64,000 nucleotides of DNA, taken from positions 5,766,001-5,830,000 of the forward strand of contig JAWHQI010000064.1 in the NCBI GenBank assembly GCA_033032865.1, read 5' to 3'. The notes beneath the pieces were generated by a model. It saw nothing but the letters and a program-made list of their open reading frames with translations, was not told the DNA's origin and ran no database searches. This document shows, in pieces, positions 54,573-64,000 of this stretch; position 1 is the first letter of the stretch; each line of letters starts with the position of its first letter. Position numbers and translations under genes: made by a program. Origin of the DNA: Dactylorhiza incarnata. Lineage: Eukaryota; Streptophyta; Magnoliopsida; Asparagales; Orchidaceae.

Positions 54573-55795
54573 TGTTGGATCTTACGGCGCCCTTAGAGGG
54601 GGGGGGGGGGGGGGGGGTGAATAAGGGAATAAAATTCTTTCAATAATTTTCAAGATAATTACTAAATTGTTTTATAATGAAGGAGATTGAAATAAACAAT
54701 TTAGATTTAGAATTGAAAACTTAGAACACAATATAATAGAGATTACGCCAAATGATACAAATCAAGTAAACACAAAAGAGACATGATTATATATATGAAA
54801 AAGTGTTTACATAAATTTGATTTCTATATCGCTAGAAATCGGAGGCGTACAAATGTAAATTTCTTTTTGTTTACCAATCCTTCTCCCAAGGATCGGAAGG
54901 CTATCACTTGTCTCTCCCTAGACCAAGCCCAAGCCACGCAAGGACTTGGACGCTCCGCACAAGGAAGCGATTTTCCCTACCAATACAAAGTAAAATGTAT
55001 ATAAATGAAAATACAAGATAAAATAAGAACTCCCTAGAAATTCAGATCTCTGAAAGGAAGGTTGAAGCTTCGAGATGATCCTTGATGTAGAAGCGCGTCC
55101 GATCTCGTCTTCAATTTCAAACCTTCTCAGCATAAATGGGAGTTCATGAGGTTCTGGAGCTCTCTGGATGGAATGCACTCAGGAAGGGACTTAGAATCTT
55201 TAGTGGTTGAAATGCACGAACACAAGGTGTCAATTTATAGAAAATCGCTGTCGGAATTCCGACAGTGACTGTCGGAATTTTCCGACAGCGCAAAACTGCC
55301 GGTCGTGGTGCTGTCGTGGGCAGTTGTTGTAACCTCCGAGCTGTCGCTTGGGCGACATCGATGTCGAATTTCCGACATCTCAAAACTGTTTTTCGTCGTG
55401 CTGCCGTGGGGGAAAGTAGTTGTAACTTCTCTGCTGTCGCCTGGGCGACATTGACTGTCGCCTAGGCGACAGTGACTGTCGCCTGGGCGACATCTTCTCT
55501 TCATTTTTGCCATCCTAAACTTCTCCAGACTGTAGATTGAGTCGTTCTCATCTCCGAAATGGGGTGGCACATTCCGTAACTCTTCCTGGATTGAAAGTTA
55601 TGGCCATTTTAAGATCAGCACACAAAACTCATCCAACCTGAGACTTGTCGTTCTCGGATCATGCCCATGAACGAGGACTTGTCTCCTCATTGAACCTATA
55701 CAACCTGGCCACTATAAACACACAAAAGACTAGATCAAATACAACACGGTATTTGTTATTCTAAAACCAAGAGATGCGGAAAGCAAGCTCCAACA
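54573..55795 (-). repeat. C: distal (3') LTR
   Basis: Poly-G run at about 54599-54617 (poly-C in sense, before TCTAAGGGCGCC). TATA box TATAAATTG on minus at 55231-55239. Palindromes CTGTCGGAATTCCGACAG (55248-55265) and three 21-bp units CTGTCGCCTGGGCGAC (55434-55494) lie immediately upstream in the sense direction. Confidence 0.88.
55231..55494 (-). promoter_or_regulatory. C: TATA box and palindrome cluster
   Basis: TATA at 55231-55239 is followed upstream (higher coordinates) by the perfect 18-bp palindrome at 55248-55265, GTCGGAA/TTCCGAC dyads, and GTCGCCTGGGCGAC units. Same architecture as B's and E's LTRs, different sequence. Confidence 0.6.
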
Positions 55796-58700
55796 ATCTC
55801 CCCCTTTTGATAATAACAAATACCCATATGAGAAATTAGTGAGTTTATAGATAAGTGCGATAAAAGATATGCATGAATAAAAGGTTTACTGCGTGACAGA
55901 TTTTACTCCCCCTAAATATATATGTCACTAGATTTCTCATTTTATTCTCCCCCTTTTGTTATTACCAAAAGTGGGTTGTCATGATCGAGCAATAGACGCT
56001 TTCCATGAAAACTTTTTAATATACTTCCCCTAAATTGTATTCTCCCCCTAAATGTATGCTCCCCCTAAATGTTATAATTAATTGCAATGGTGCATTATTT
56101 AATTATTCTCCCCTTAATCTTCTAGATTTCTTGAATTAATCTCCCCCTTTTGGTATTATCAAAAGAAGGTGGGGTGAGGGTAGTAAGGAGGCATTTAAAT
56201 AACAAAGCATGATCGAGCTTTTAAATATATGAAATGATAAAGAGTTGAAGCATAGTATATAAAAGAGATTTCAAATAAAAAGATAAGAGTTGTAAGCAAG
56301 CGGAAGATTATAAGAAACATCCTTTTTGTAAGCATGAAAAGCATAAGTAAAAATATGAGTTTTAGTTCAAAATTGAAAGATGTTTTAACCTTTTTGAAAT
56401 CTCAAAGTTTTTCATAAAGATACCAAGCATGAAATGAACATATTAAAGAGAGATTATACTACAATGTTACTTAATTTTAAGTTCAAGAGATACCAAAACA
56501 TTGTAGAGATCATGATAGGTTATCTAGTGCATTTTTATATAAAGAGTAGTATAGATAAAGCATTAGAATCCAATACTTATGAGAAGAAGTGTTATGAAAG
56601 ATAATGATGTGCACATAAGTGTATTTTGGGCAATGTTAACAATTGATTTAAATCATCAAAATACAAGACATATGTAAAGTAAAGTGCACAATAAAACATA
56701 AGTAAATTACTTTCACACACTTTTAATGCACATAATTTAATTTTTTTAACAAAGTGGTGTAATAACTAAGGTTTGCACAAGCCACTTTACTATTCTTTCC
56801 AAGGTGCTCAACCTCACAATGCTTATGAAGACTTATCAGGAGGTTCAAGTAGTGCTTGGTGGAGTTATATTTGTCTACATATATATATTTTTTTGTTCAC
56901 ATTTGTGAGACAACATTCTCCGAATACACTTGTTTTGCAAACCCAATTTTTTTTTTTAACTTTTAACCACTTTTCTAAATTTCATAAGTGCAATTCAAAT
57001 GTAGTGTAGGTAAAAAACTTATGCAAGTTTTAATTCATTGTACAAATACAATACACAAGCAAGCATTTTAGATTTAGACACACATGTTGATTACCAAAAT
57101 AAGTGAGTGAAATATATCATTATCAATCATAAAACATTTACTCATACTTAGAGGCGTGCTAAGCTTGGTTCTACACATTTTTCAATACAATTGATGCACT
57201 TAAATAGATATATCAAAGCATGATAATCAAAACAATGTTCATAGAAATTTCAAGAAATAAATTTTAACATTGTAAATAATTCTAAATAATAGAATTCATA
57301 CATGCTTGATATTGGCAATAAAGATCATACAGTTTTTTTTAAGTTTAATCATTTTTTTTAAATCAAATAAAAACAGAAAATCACAAAAACATATTTTTGT
57401 AATTTTTGAATTTTGAATTTTTGTAGTAGATTTTTCATAATAAAAAAAATAACAAAAACATATTTTTGTATATTTTTTTAATTTTGAACTTTTGTAGTTG
57501 ATTTTTCATAATATGATTAAAAACACAAATAGCAAAAAAAAAAAATTGTATTTTTGAATTTTGATCTTTTGTAGTTGATTTTTCATAATATAAATAAAAC
57601 AAAAATAACAAAAGTCAGAAACACAACAAATAAGTAGAAAATATGAACCAACATATTTTTATGGATTTTCAGAAATTTAAAAAATCAGAAAATTCCAACA
57701 CCCACGCTAGCGCTAGCGCTGGAAACAGTACTCGATTTTTTGAGAATTTTAAAAATCTGATTTTTTATTTTGATTAAGTGTCCTTAGAGTAGTTCCATGC
57801 TGAAATTTTAGAATTTTCAGAGATGTCTTGATTGCTCAAATTTGCATAAAACTTTAGCTTTTTCAAATACATGTGTTTTACAAAAACATTTAAGCTCAAA
57901 AAGATAAATTATGCAAACACATGAGGACATTTTTATTAAACAACCCAAAATATGCATGATTTAAGTGATAAGTAAATAAAATGTTCATGCAGTACGTAAT
58001 ATAGGTATGTCCTAAGATTAGAAACTACCCCGACTAAATGTCTACACCCTAGCCCTGTACTAAGTGACAGATGGGCATGAGGAGCTGCACGCATGCCGTA
58101 GGTTGGGGTGTTAGTCTCATATGCACACACTAGAGAACACTCAACCTAGCACTCTTTCCCCCCAGTGCCTCGCAAGGCCCCACTGGAACCCTCCCTGGTT
58201 AAGGACAAGACATGACTTAGAGGTTAGGTCTCTAATGCATACAACCCTACGTCCCCGCTATTGTGAGATATGAAGTCATAGGTGAAATAATCTTTTGGAA
58301 AACCTATGCTTTTAAATCTAAGGGTTGATACATAAACTATGGGTTTTGTTTAATGTGATGAGTTATATAAAGCCGCATAGTTTATCTACTTTTATGAGAC
58401 GACGATATGAGATAACTAGCACAATTACTAATATTCAATAAGTGATCAAGCTAGTATGATGAGTTTTGGGTTTAAAGTCATGTCGTAAGATTAATATTAA
58501 TATTGGATGTATTCCAAAATAGAATTTCAAATTATAGATCTAGAATGGAGTGATGATTTAGTTTGATTTATACTTTCATTACAAAGTTGATTCTAGAGTC
58601 TACAAATATGAGAGATACATGCAATCACTAGCAAAGCAGATCAATACATCAAATAATGTAAAGAAAACATTATTCATAATTTTTATCATAAGATTCATAA

Positions 58701-60164
58701 TTCCTATTATCGATTTGAGATATGTCTTGATAGAACATGAATTATGATTTATGATTTATGATTAAAGAGAATTTTTGCATAGAATATATGTTAGATCATC
58801 ATGATGTGTGTAAATTCTAATTCTTCTAGACTTATGACAATATGAATTGGTGATTTTCGTTTGAATGAGCATGTTTGATTTTTAAGTCTAGAAATTGATG
58901 ATCATGCAATCATATCAAAGACAAAGATCACATATATAACATTTTGAAATTTATAATAAAATTGCATTGGATAATTAGATTTATTGATCTTTGGTTTTCC
59001 ATGATGATATATAGTTTCATGATATATATACTAATGATTAATCCATAAACTATGTATTTGTTGGAATTTTGGTATTCTATTATAATTTCAAAATCACATA
59101 GTTATCATGAAAGTTGAATAACATTGTAAGTGTTCTACCCAGCATAAATATATAAGCATAGACCAAGAAGCAATGCTAGGATGATGAGTTTGAATGCAAT
59201 GTTATTACATAGGATTAATGGATATTATGTTGCATGTAATATGAGAAGTTTTCAAATTAATTTTCTTTAGACCTAGAATGAAATGATTAAACTTTTGGTT
59301 TGATCTTAATGATACAAGATGATTCTAAGGTCTAAGTTACATGCAAACAATGGTGACACACATCACACACATAATATCTAAATTAATATATGAAACAATT
59401 ATACTTAGGATAACATGTGATGAAAATAAAATCCATAGGCACAGAAATTTCTGAATCAAGCAAACTAAGATAGCTTTTTAAAACGGAGTTAAAATTGGGC
59501 AAATTGACAGCCCCAAACAAACTCAAATAGGCAAGCCTAGTTCGCCGTTGGATGGGGATTTTTGTGCTCTTTCTGAAAATATATTAAACGCGAAAATCAG
59601 GCGAGCGGATCAAAAGATATGGCTTTTGAAGTTTTGATTTAAAACTCGCATTTTTGAAAGATTGAAACATGCGTTTAGATGAATGTTTATTTTCGATTTT
59701 ATTTGATAATATTTTTCATTATAAGGGCTATCAAATGCAACAAATAGAAAGGAATCAAAAACGTTGCGCATTTTAATTTTTAGTTTAAGCCCTTAAATAA
59801 ACCATTTAAATCTAATCTTTAAAATAGTTTCACTAGTCTTGATAATAATTTCAATATTCAATTTCTAATGATAATTCAAGACAATTAAGGGTAAAGGATT
59901 AAAAAGGATATATATAACAATTAAAAAAATAGGTAGGTCTCTTTTAAAATCATATGACTTTATGTTCAATTTTAATTCAATTTGATTTGATAAACATTAG
60001 GCTTAATATGTGAAAGTCATATTTCATAAAATATAGAGGGACCATAAGCATTTTGGATCAATAAATACAAAAAACAAACAAAAGAAAAAGAAATAAAGCA
60101 CATCATGAAGTAGAGTATTGATATTTCATTTTTAATTATTTCTACTTCATGCAAATGAAAGATA
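55796..60164 (-). other. C: long non-coding interior
   Basis: No gene on either strand. 55797-56170 holds several CTCCCCCTTTTG-type stretches, i.e. multiple purine tracts in sense. 56760-56960, 57703-57722 and 58030-58250 are homologous to B (inverted). 58300-60160 is AT-rich sequence without recognisable content. Confidence 0.6.
56799..56859 (-). ncRNA. C: candidate structured RNA element
   Basis: Counterpart of B's copy 1. Arms AACCTC (56810-56815) / GAGGTT (56840-56845) and outer CCAAG (56799-56803) / CTTGG (56855-56859) on the plus strand enclose the complement of TGATAAGTCTTCATAAGC. Both stems pair perfectly. Confidence 0.4.
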
Positions 60165-61757
60165 CTAAATGATAAGAGATTTAGGTATCCAAAGTTGACC
60201 ATGTGTAATGGTTCCTTTGGGCACCCAAATATGGCGTGATGGCTTTTGAGAAGATAATGATGAATGAGCTTTTTTAATTAATGTTGATATGTCATTTTTC
60301 TTTATGGGTCTCCATTCATACATTGATTGTTTATTACTTAAATCCATATAATGATTATGTGAATTGTTTGAAAAATAATTCATTGGAGGTTTATGTTTAT
60401 TTAAATTATTTTTCAAAATAGCTTGATGTTGATAATCATAATGATTTTTATTATATGGATTGTTTAAAATTTTATAAGAGTGATTGTCTTTCTTTAGAAG
60501 TGATTGTTGAAAGAGTGGATTACAATATGTTTTAGAAGATTGATCATTATTTTGATGATTTTCATTTCCACTCTTTCTTATAGACATACTCTTATAATAT
60601 AAAGGATAATATTTTATATTTTGATTTTCATGAAAAAGAGTTTTTAAGTTTGAGTCATGATTGAAAATATATTGAGACTTATAATAGTGACTCTTAAGAA
60701 TTTTGTGAGGGTCATAATTCTTTTTGAAACTTAACTCCTTTTGAGTTGATGTATGAAAATGATTCTTTTTAGAAATGATTTTGTAAGTTAATTTATCCTT
60801 GTTATTCAAAATCTTATGATGAGATTTATTAGATGACATTTGAAATTTTTCAACAAAAGATTTTAATTGTATTAACTTACAAGATAAAACATCATTTTCA
60901 ATTAACAATTTTTCATTATGCCTTTTAGAAATTAAGAGCCCTTTTTCAATTTCCTTTAATTTTTCTTTTAATAAATTGCAATTAAGACAAGGAATAGGAA
61001 TTTCAACTAAAGAGCATGAAAGAGAATTTAACACATCAATATTTGATTCTACGTTATCGTTTGCTTTTAAAGATTTATTTTCTAAACGTAATTTGAAATT
61101 AGCAATTTTTAATTTTAAAATTTTACGTTTAGCAATTTTAAGCATACGAGATGTAGAAATAGAATTCGTTACAAAAAGAGAAGTTTTTGATTTTCTTACC
61201 TTGCAATTGTTTCCGTCTTCTCTTTTGCTTGATGTGTTGCCAACAAATAAGTCCAATATTGTGATGTTGTATTCTTCTTCCTCCAAGCATAAGTCCTCAT
61301 CGATTTCTTCTCTTGGATCCATAAGAAATTCCTCGTCGATTTCTCTCTTAGATTTATCATCCTCCAAGAATGAGTCCTTGTCGATTTCTTCTCTTGGATC
61401 CATAAGGAATTCCTCTTGTTCATCATCTGTAGAAGGAAGACTATAAGTATTCTCAAGAAATTTCCAAACTTCATAAGCAGTAGGAAGTGTATAAATAAGT
61501 TTGAAAATATTTTGATCTAATGCACAATATAGACTATTCATAGATTTGGCATTTAAAAACATTTCATTTTTATTTAAAATATTTGGGGGCATTTTAATTG
61601 TAATATTCCATACTTTCATATCCAAAGATTTAAGAAATTTTTCCATTAGAAATTTCCACCCATTATAATTTTTCCCTTCAAATAAAGGTGGTGCTAAAGA
61701 TTTTTCATTTATAAGAAAATTTCCCCTATTAGTAGAAGCGAGATCATGAGACGCCAT
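60165..61757 (-). CDS. gag: C: gag (intact frame)
   Basis: 530 residues, uninterrupted, starting MASHDLAST like B's gag, 28 bp inside the primer site. The N-terminal UBN2-like domain shows PPLFEGKNYNGWKFLMEKFL and AYEVWKFLENTYS. Residues about 115-165 contain an acidic duplication (EEFLMDPREEID twice, with REEIDE between). A Lys-rich coiled-coil-like middle (MLKIAKRKILKLKIANFKL) and an Asn/His/Tyr-rich tail follow, ending HIWVPKGTITHGQLWIP. No CCHC knuckle is seen. Capsid role inferred; it is the element's only protein. Confidence 0.83.
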   Translation of the reverse strand: MASHDLASTNRGNFLINEKSLAPPLFEGKNYNGWKFLMEKFLKSLDMKVWNITIKMPPNILNKNEMFLNAKSMNSLYCALDQNIFKLIYTLPTAYEVWKFLENTYSLPSTDDEQEEFLMDPREEIDKDSFLEDDKSKREIDEEFLMDPREEIDEDLCLEEEEYNITILDLFVGNTSSKREDGNNCKVRKSKTSLFVTNSISTSRMLKIAKRKILKLKIANFKLRLENKSLKANDNVESNIDVLNSLSCSLVEIPIPCLNCNLLKEKLKEIEKGLLISKRHNEKLLIENDVLSCKLIQLKSFVEKFQMSSNKSHHKILNNKDKLTYKIISKKNHFHTSTQKELSFKKNYDPHKILKSHYYKSQYIFNHDSNLKTLFHENQNIKYYPLYYKSMSIRKSGNENHQNNDQSSKTYCNPLFQQSLLKKDNHSYKILNNPYNKNHYDYQHQAILKNNLNKHKPPMNYFSNNSHNHYMDLSNKQSMYEWRPIKKNDISTLIKKAHSSLSSQKPSRHIWVPKGTITHGQLWIPKSLII

Positions 61758-61785
61758 TATTCTTGGTTTTTAAACCGTTTGGAAT

Positions 61786-61803
61786 AACCTACCTCTGATA
61801 CCA
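61786..61803 (-). other. C: primer binding site (initiator-Met)
   Basis: TGGTATCAGAGGTAGGTT on minus, 2 bp from the LTR, with two mismatches to the initiator-Met complement. Confidence 0.8.
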
Positions 61804-61805
61804 AT

Positions 61806-63177
61806 TGTTGGATCTTACGGCGCCCTTAGAGGGGGGGGGGGGGGGGGTGAATAAGGGAATAAAATTCTTTCTATAATTTTCAAGATAATTACTAAATTGT
61901 TTTATAATGAAGGAGATTGAAATAAACAATTTAGATTTAGAATTGAAAACTTAGAACACAATATAATAGAGATTACGCCAAATGATACAAATCAAGTAAA
62001 CACAAAAGAGACATGATTATATATATGAAAAAGTGTTTACATAAATTTGATTTCTATATCGCTAGAAATCGGAGGCGTACAAATGTAAATTTCTTTTTGT
62101 TTACCAATCCTTCTCCCAAGGATCGGAAGGCTATCACTTGTCTCTCCCTAGACCAAGCCCAAGCCTATCCTCTAGATCTTCCCAAGTTCTAGACGTAGCA
62201 CACAAGGCCACGATTTCCCACCAAGCCACGCAAGGACTTGGACGCTCCACACAAGGAAGCGATTTTCCCCTAAGCCACGCAAGGACTTAGACGCTCCGCA
62301 CAAGGAAGCGATTTTCCCTACCAATACAAAGTAAAATGTAAATAAATGAAAATACAAGATAAAATAAGAACTCCCTAGAAATTCAGATCTCTGAAAGGAA
62401 GGTTGAAGCCTCGAGATGATCCTTGATGTAGAAGCGCGTCCGATCTCGTCTTCAATTTCAAACCTTCTCAGCATAAATGGGAGTTCATGAGGTTCTGGAG
62501 CTCTCTGGATGGAATGCACTCAGGAAGGGACTTAGAATCTTTAGTGGTTGAAATGCACGAACACAAGGTGTCAATTTATAGAAAATCGCTGTCGGAATTC
62601 CGACAGTGACTGTCGGAATTTTCCGACAGCGCAAAACTGCCGGTCGTGGTGCTGTCGTGGGCAGTTGTTGTAACCTCTGAGCTGTCGCCTGGGCGACATC
62701 GATGTCAGATTTCCGACATCTCAAAACTGCTTTTCGTCATGCTGCCGTGGGGAAAGTAGTTGTAACTTCTCTGCTGTCGCCTGGGCGACATTGACTGTCG
62801 CCTGGGCGACATTGACTGTCGCCTGGGCGACAGTGACTGTCGCCTAGGCGACAGTGACTGTCGCCTGGGCGACATCTCCTCTTCATTTTTGCCATCCGAA
62901 ACTTCTCCAGACTGTAGATTGAGTCGTTCTCATCTCCGAAATGGGGTGGCACATTCCGTAACTCTTCCTGGATTGAAAGTTATGGCTATTTTAAGATCAG
63001 CACACAAAACTCATCCAACCTGAGACTTGTCGTTCTCGGATCATGCCCATGAACGAGGACTTGTCTCCTCATTGAACCTATACAACCTGGCCACTATAAA
63101 CACACAAAAGACTAGATCAAATACAACACGGTATTTGTTATTCTCAAACCAAGAGATGCGGAAAGCAAGCTCCAACA
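61806..63177 (-). repeat. C: proximal (5') LTR
   Basis: 1,372 bp. Relative to the distal LTR it has about 115 extra bp near 62165-62310 (additional CCACGCAAGGACTT(G/A)GACGCTC units) and five rather than three 21-bp CTGTCGCCTGGGCGAC units (62774-62875). The poly-G run near 61831-61848 is shorter. Confidence 0.88.
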
Positions 63178-64000
63178 GTGGGCATCATGCTAGTCAGCCC
63201 ACAAGGGACTAGGATTGAGCAGGCAGTCGAGATCCTCTTCCCCGTCATGAACAATCAAGCTGAATACGAAGACATAGTGGCGGGCTTGCGTCTCGCAAGA
63301 GAGTTGGGGATTCAAGACATCAGGGCCTTCACGGATTCAATGGTGGTCGCGTCACAGATTCGGGGAGAGTTCGAAGTACGCAACACCATCCTGCAGAAGT
63401 ATCTGGTCAAGGTGAAGGGATTGGTAGGAAGTTTCCAGTCCTTCTTCGTTGAACACATCCCAAGAGAGAAGAACTCAGCAGCAGACCGTCTGGCCAAGTA
63501 CGGGCCAAGAGCAGGAGGGACTATCACGGAGCTATTCCAACCGTCCATTCAAGAAGGGGAGATGATGGAGATCGATCGACGTCCTTCGTGGATGGATCCG
63601 TTCATCTCCTTCTTAGGATCTGGACAGCTCCCAGCAGATGGCGACCAGAGGAAGTTCCGATACAAGACAGCGTACTACTTATTGCAAGATGGGGAGCTGT
63701 ATCGCAAGACCATCTCGGGCCCTCTGGCTAGATGTGTCTTTGAAGACGAAGTACCTCGAGTGTTGGAGGAGATCCACTCGGGAGAGTGCGGAAGCCATTC
63801 TGGGACTCGCACTTTGGAGTAAAGAATCTTGAGGCATGGCTACTTCTGGCCCACTATCCGGAAGGATGCAGAGGTCTTCTCGAAGAGGTGCCAGAAGTGC
63901 CAGTTGTTTGCCCCCCTTCAATTACAGCCAGCCCAACAACTTCGCTCGATCACCTCCCCGTGGTCGTTCGCTATATGGGGGATGGATCTGATAGGTCCCT
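63178..64000 (+). pseudogene. pol: F: archaeal-type RNase H and start of integrase
   Basis: Continues the frame left at 54572: NNQAEYEDIVAGLRLARELG with the RNase H Glu, AFTDSMVVASQI with Asp, and NSAADRLAKY near its end. After a linker comes the integrase HHCC zinc region: EIHSGECGSHSGTRTLE, then TAA at 63820-63822, and CQKCQLFA at about 63892, followed by SPWSFAIWGMDLIGP with the first catalytic Asp. Runs off the window. A second RNase H next to integrase is characteristic of the Tat clade. Confidence 0.87.

Larger units (their letters stand above)
54573..63177 (-). mobile_element. C: Sirevirus-like non-autonomous element, nested in F
   Basis: 8,605 bp with TSD GTGGG at 54568-54572 and 63178-63182. 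Sense on minus: LTR TGTTGGAGCTTGC...GATCCAACA, initiator-Met primer site, one intact gag, a 4.4-kb non-coding interior partly homologous to B's, and a GGGGGAGAT tract. No pol and no second gene. The LTRs (1,223 and 1,372 bp) are very similar except for indels. Confidence 0.9.

Noticed and set aside
60976..61446. 156-residue plus-strand frame opposite C's gag
   Set aside because: Ser-rich shadow of the acidic gag repeat on the minus strand.
62774..62875. Regularly spaced short repeats that might suggest a CRISPR array
   Set aside because: Units are contiguous without unique spacers, lie in an LTR of a plant retroelement, and have no cas genes.

Overview
This window looks like nuclear DNA of a flowering plant. 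It is almost entirely transposable elements nested inside one another. Initiator-Met and tRNA-Asp primer sites, Sirevirus-like copia elements, a Tat-like gypsy element, PIF/Harbinger-like MITEs and a Helitron 3' end all point to an angiosperm. I cannot name the species from sequence alone. The only sequence that looks like an ordinary host gene is a short terminal exon at 901-1040, with its 3' flank. Element boundaries were placed by matching TG...CA termini to exact target-site duplications (TSDs), so the nesting order is well supported. Layout, left to right: 1-564 is the end of a long gypsy-type LTR. 565-1207 is a host intron, last exon and 3' flank. 1213-8262 is a nearly complete but broken copia element (TSD GTCTT) that landed in that 3' flank. 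8268-16267 is Helitron-derived DNA with GC-rich hairpins, exon-like pieces and two abutting Harbinger-type elements, H1 (11698-12949) and H2 (12953-14658). 17821-19158 is an LTR-like block. An old minus-strand transposon gene, G (19159-19715 plus 39948-41096), is split by Sirevirus-like element A (19721-39942, TSD TGATG). A is itself split by a solo LTR (20942-25242, TSD ACATA) in its 5' LTR and by a second Sirevirus-like element, B (26306-34748, TSD GATAA), in its gag gene. Next comes solo LTR D (41279-49981, TSD TAATT), which contains a minus-strand non-autonomous gypsy element, E (42932-49322, TSD AAATT). A decayed Tat-like gypsy element, F, runs from about 49987 past the right edge. It is split by a minus-strand Sirevirus-like element, C (54573-63177, TSD GTGGG). 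How the parts relate: A, B and C have no pol. They keep gag, LTRs, primer site and polypurine tract, so they are probably mobilised in trans by autonomous relatives. A and B each carry an extra gene with a plant-mobile-domain-like protein between gag and the 3' LTR. It is in sense orientation in A and antisense in B. In B the antisense gene seems to have its own transcription unit: copies of the LTR's CpG-rich palindromic motif, a 5' leader and a 355-bp intron ending exactly at the ATG. In A the LTR palindrome CGTCGA-N7-TCGACG recurs as a seven-unit, 33-bp, in-frame tandem repeat inside the gag coding sequence. B carries two tandem copies, and C one, of a hairpin with conserved loop and flanks but different, self-complementary stems. 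These three observations are the most promising candidates for something not yet described.
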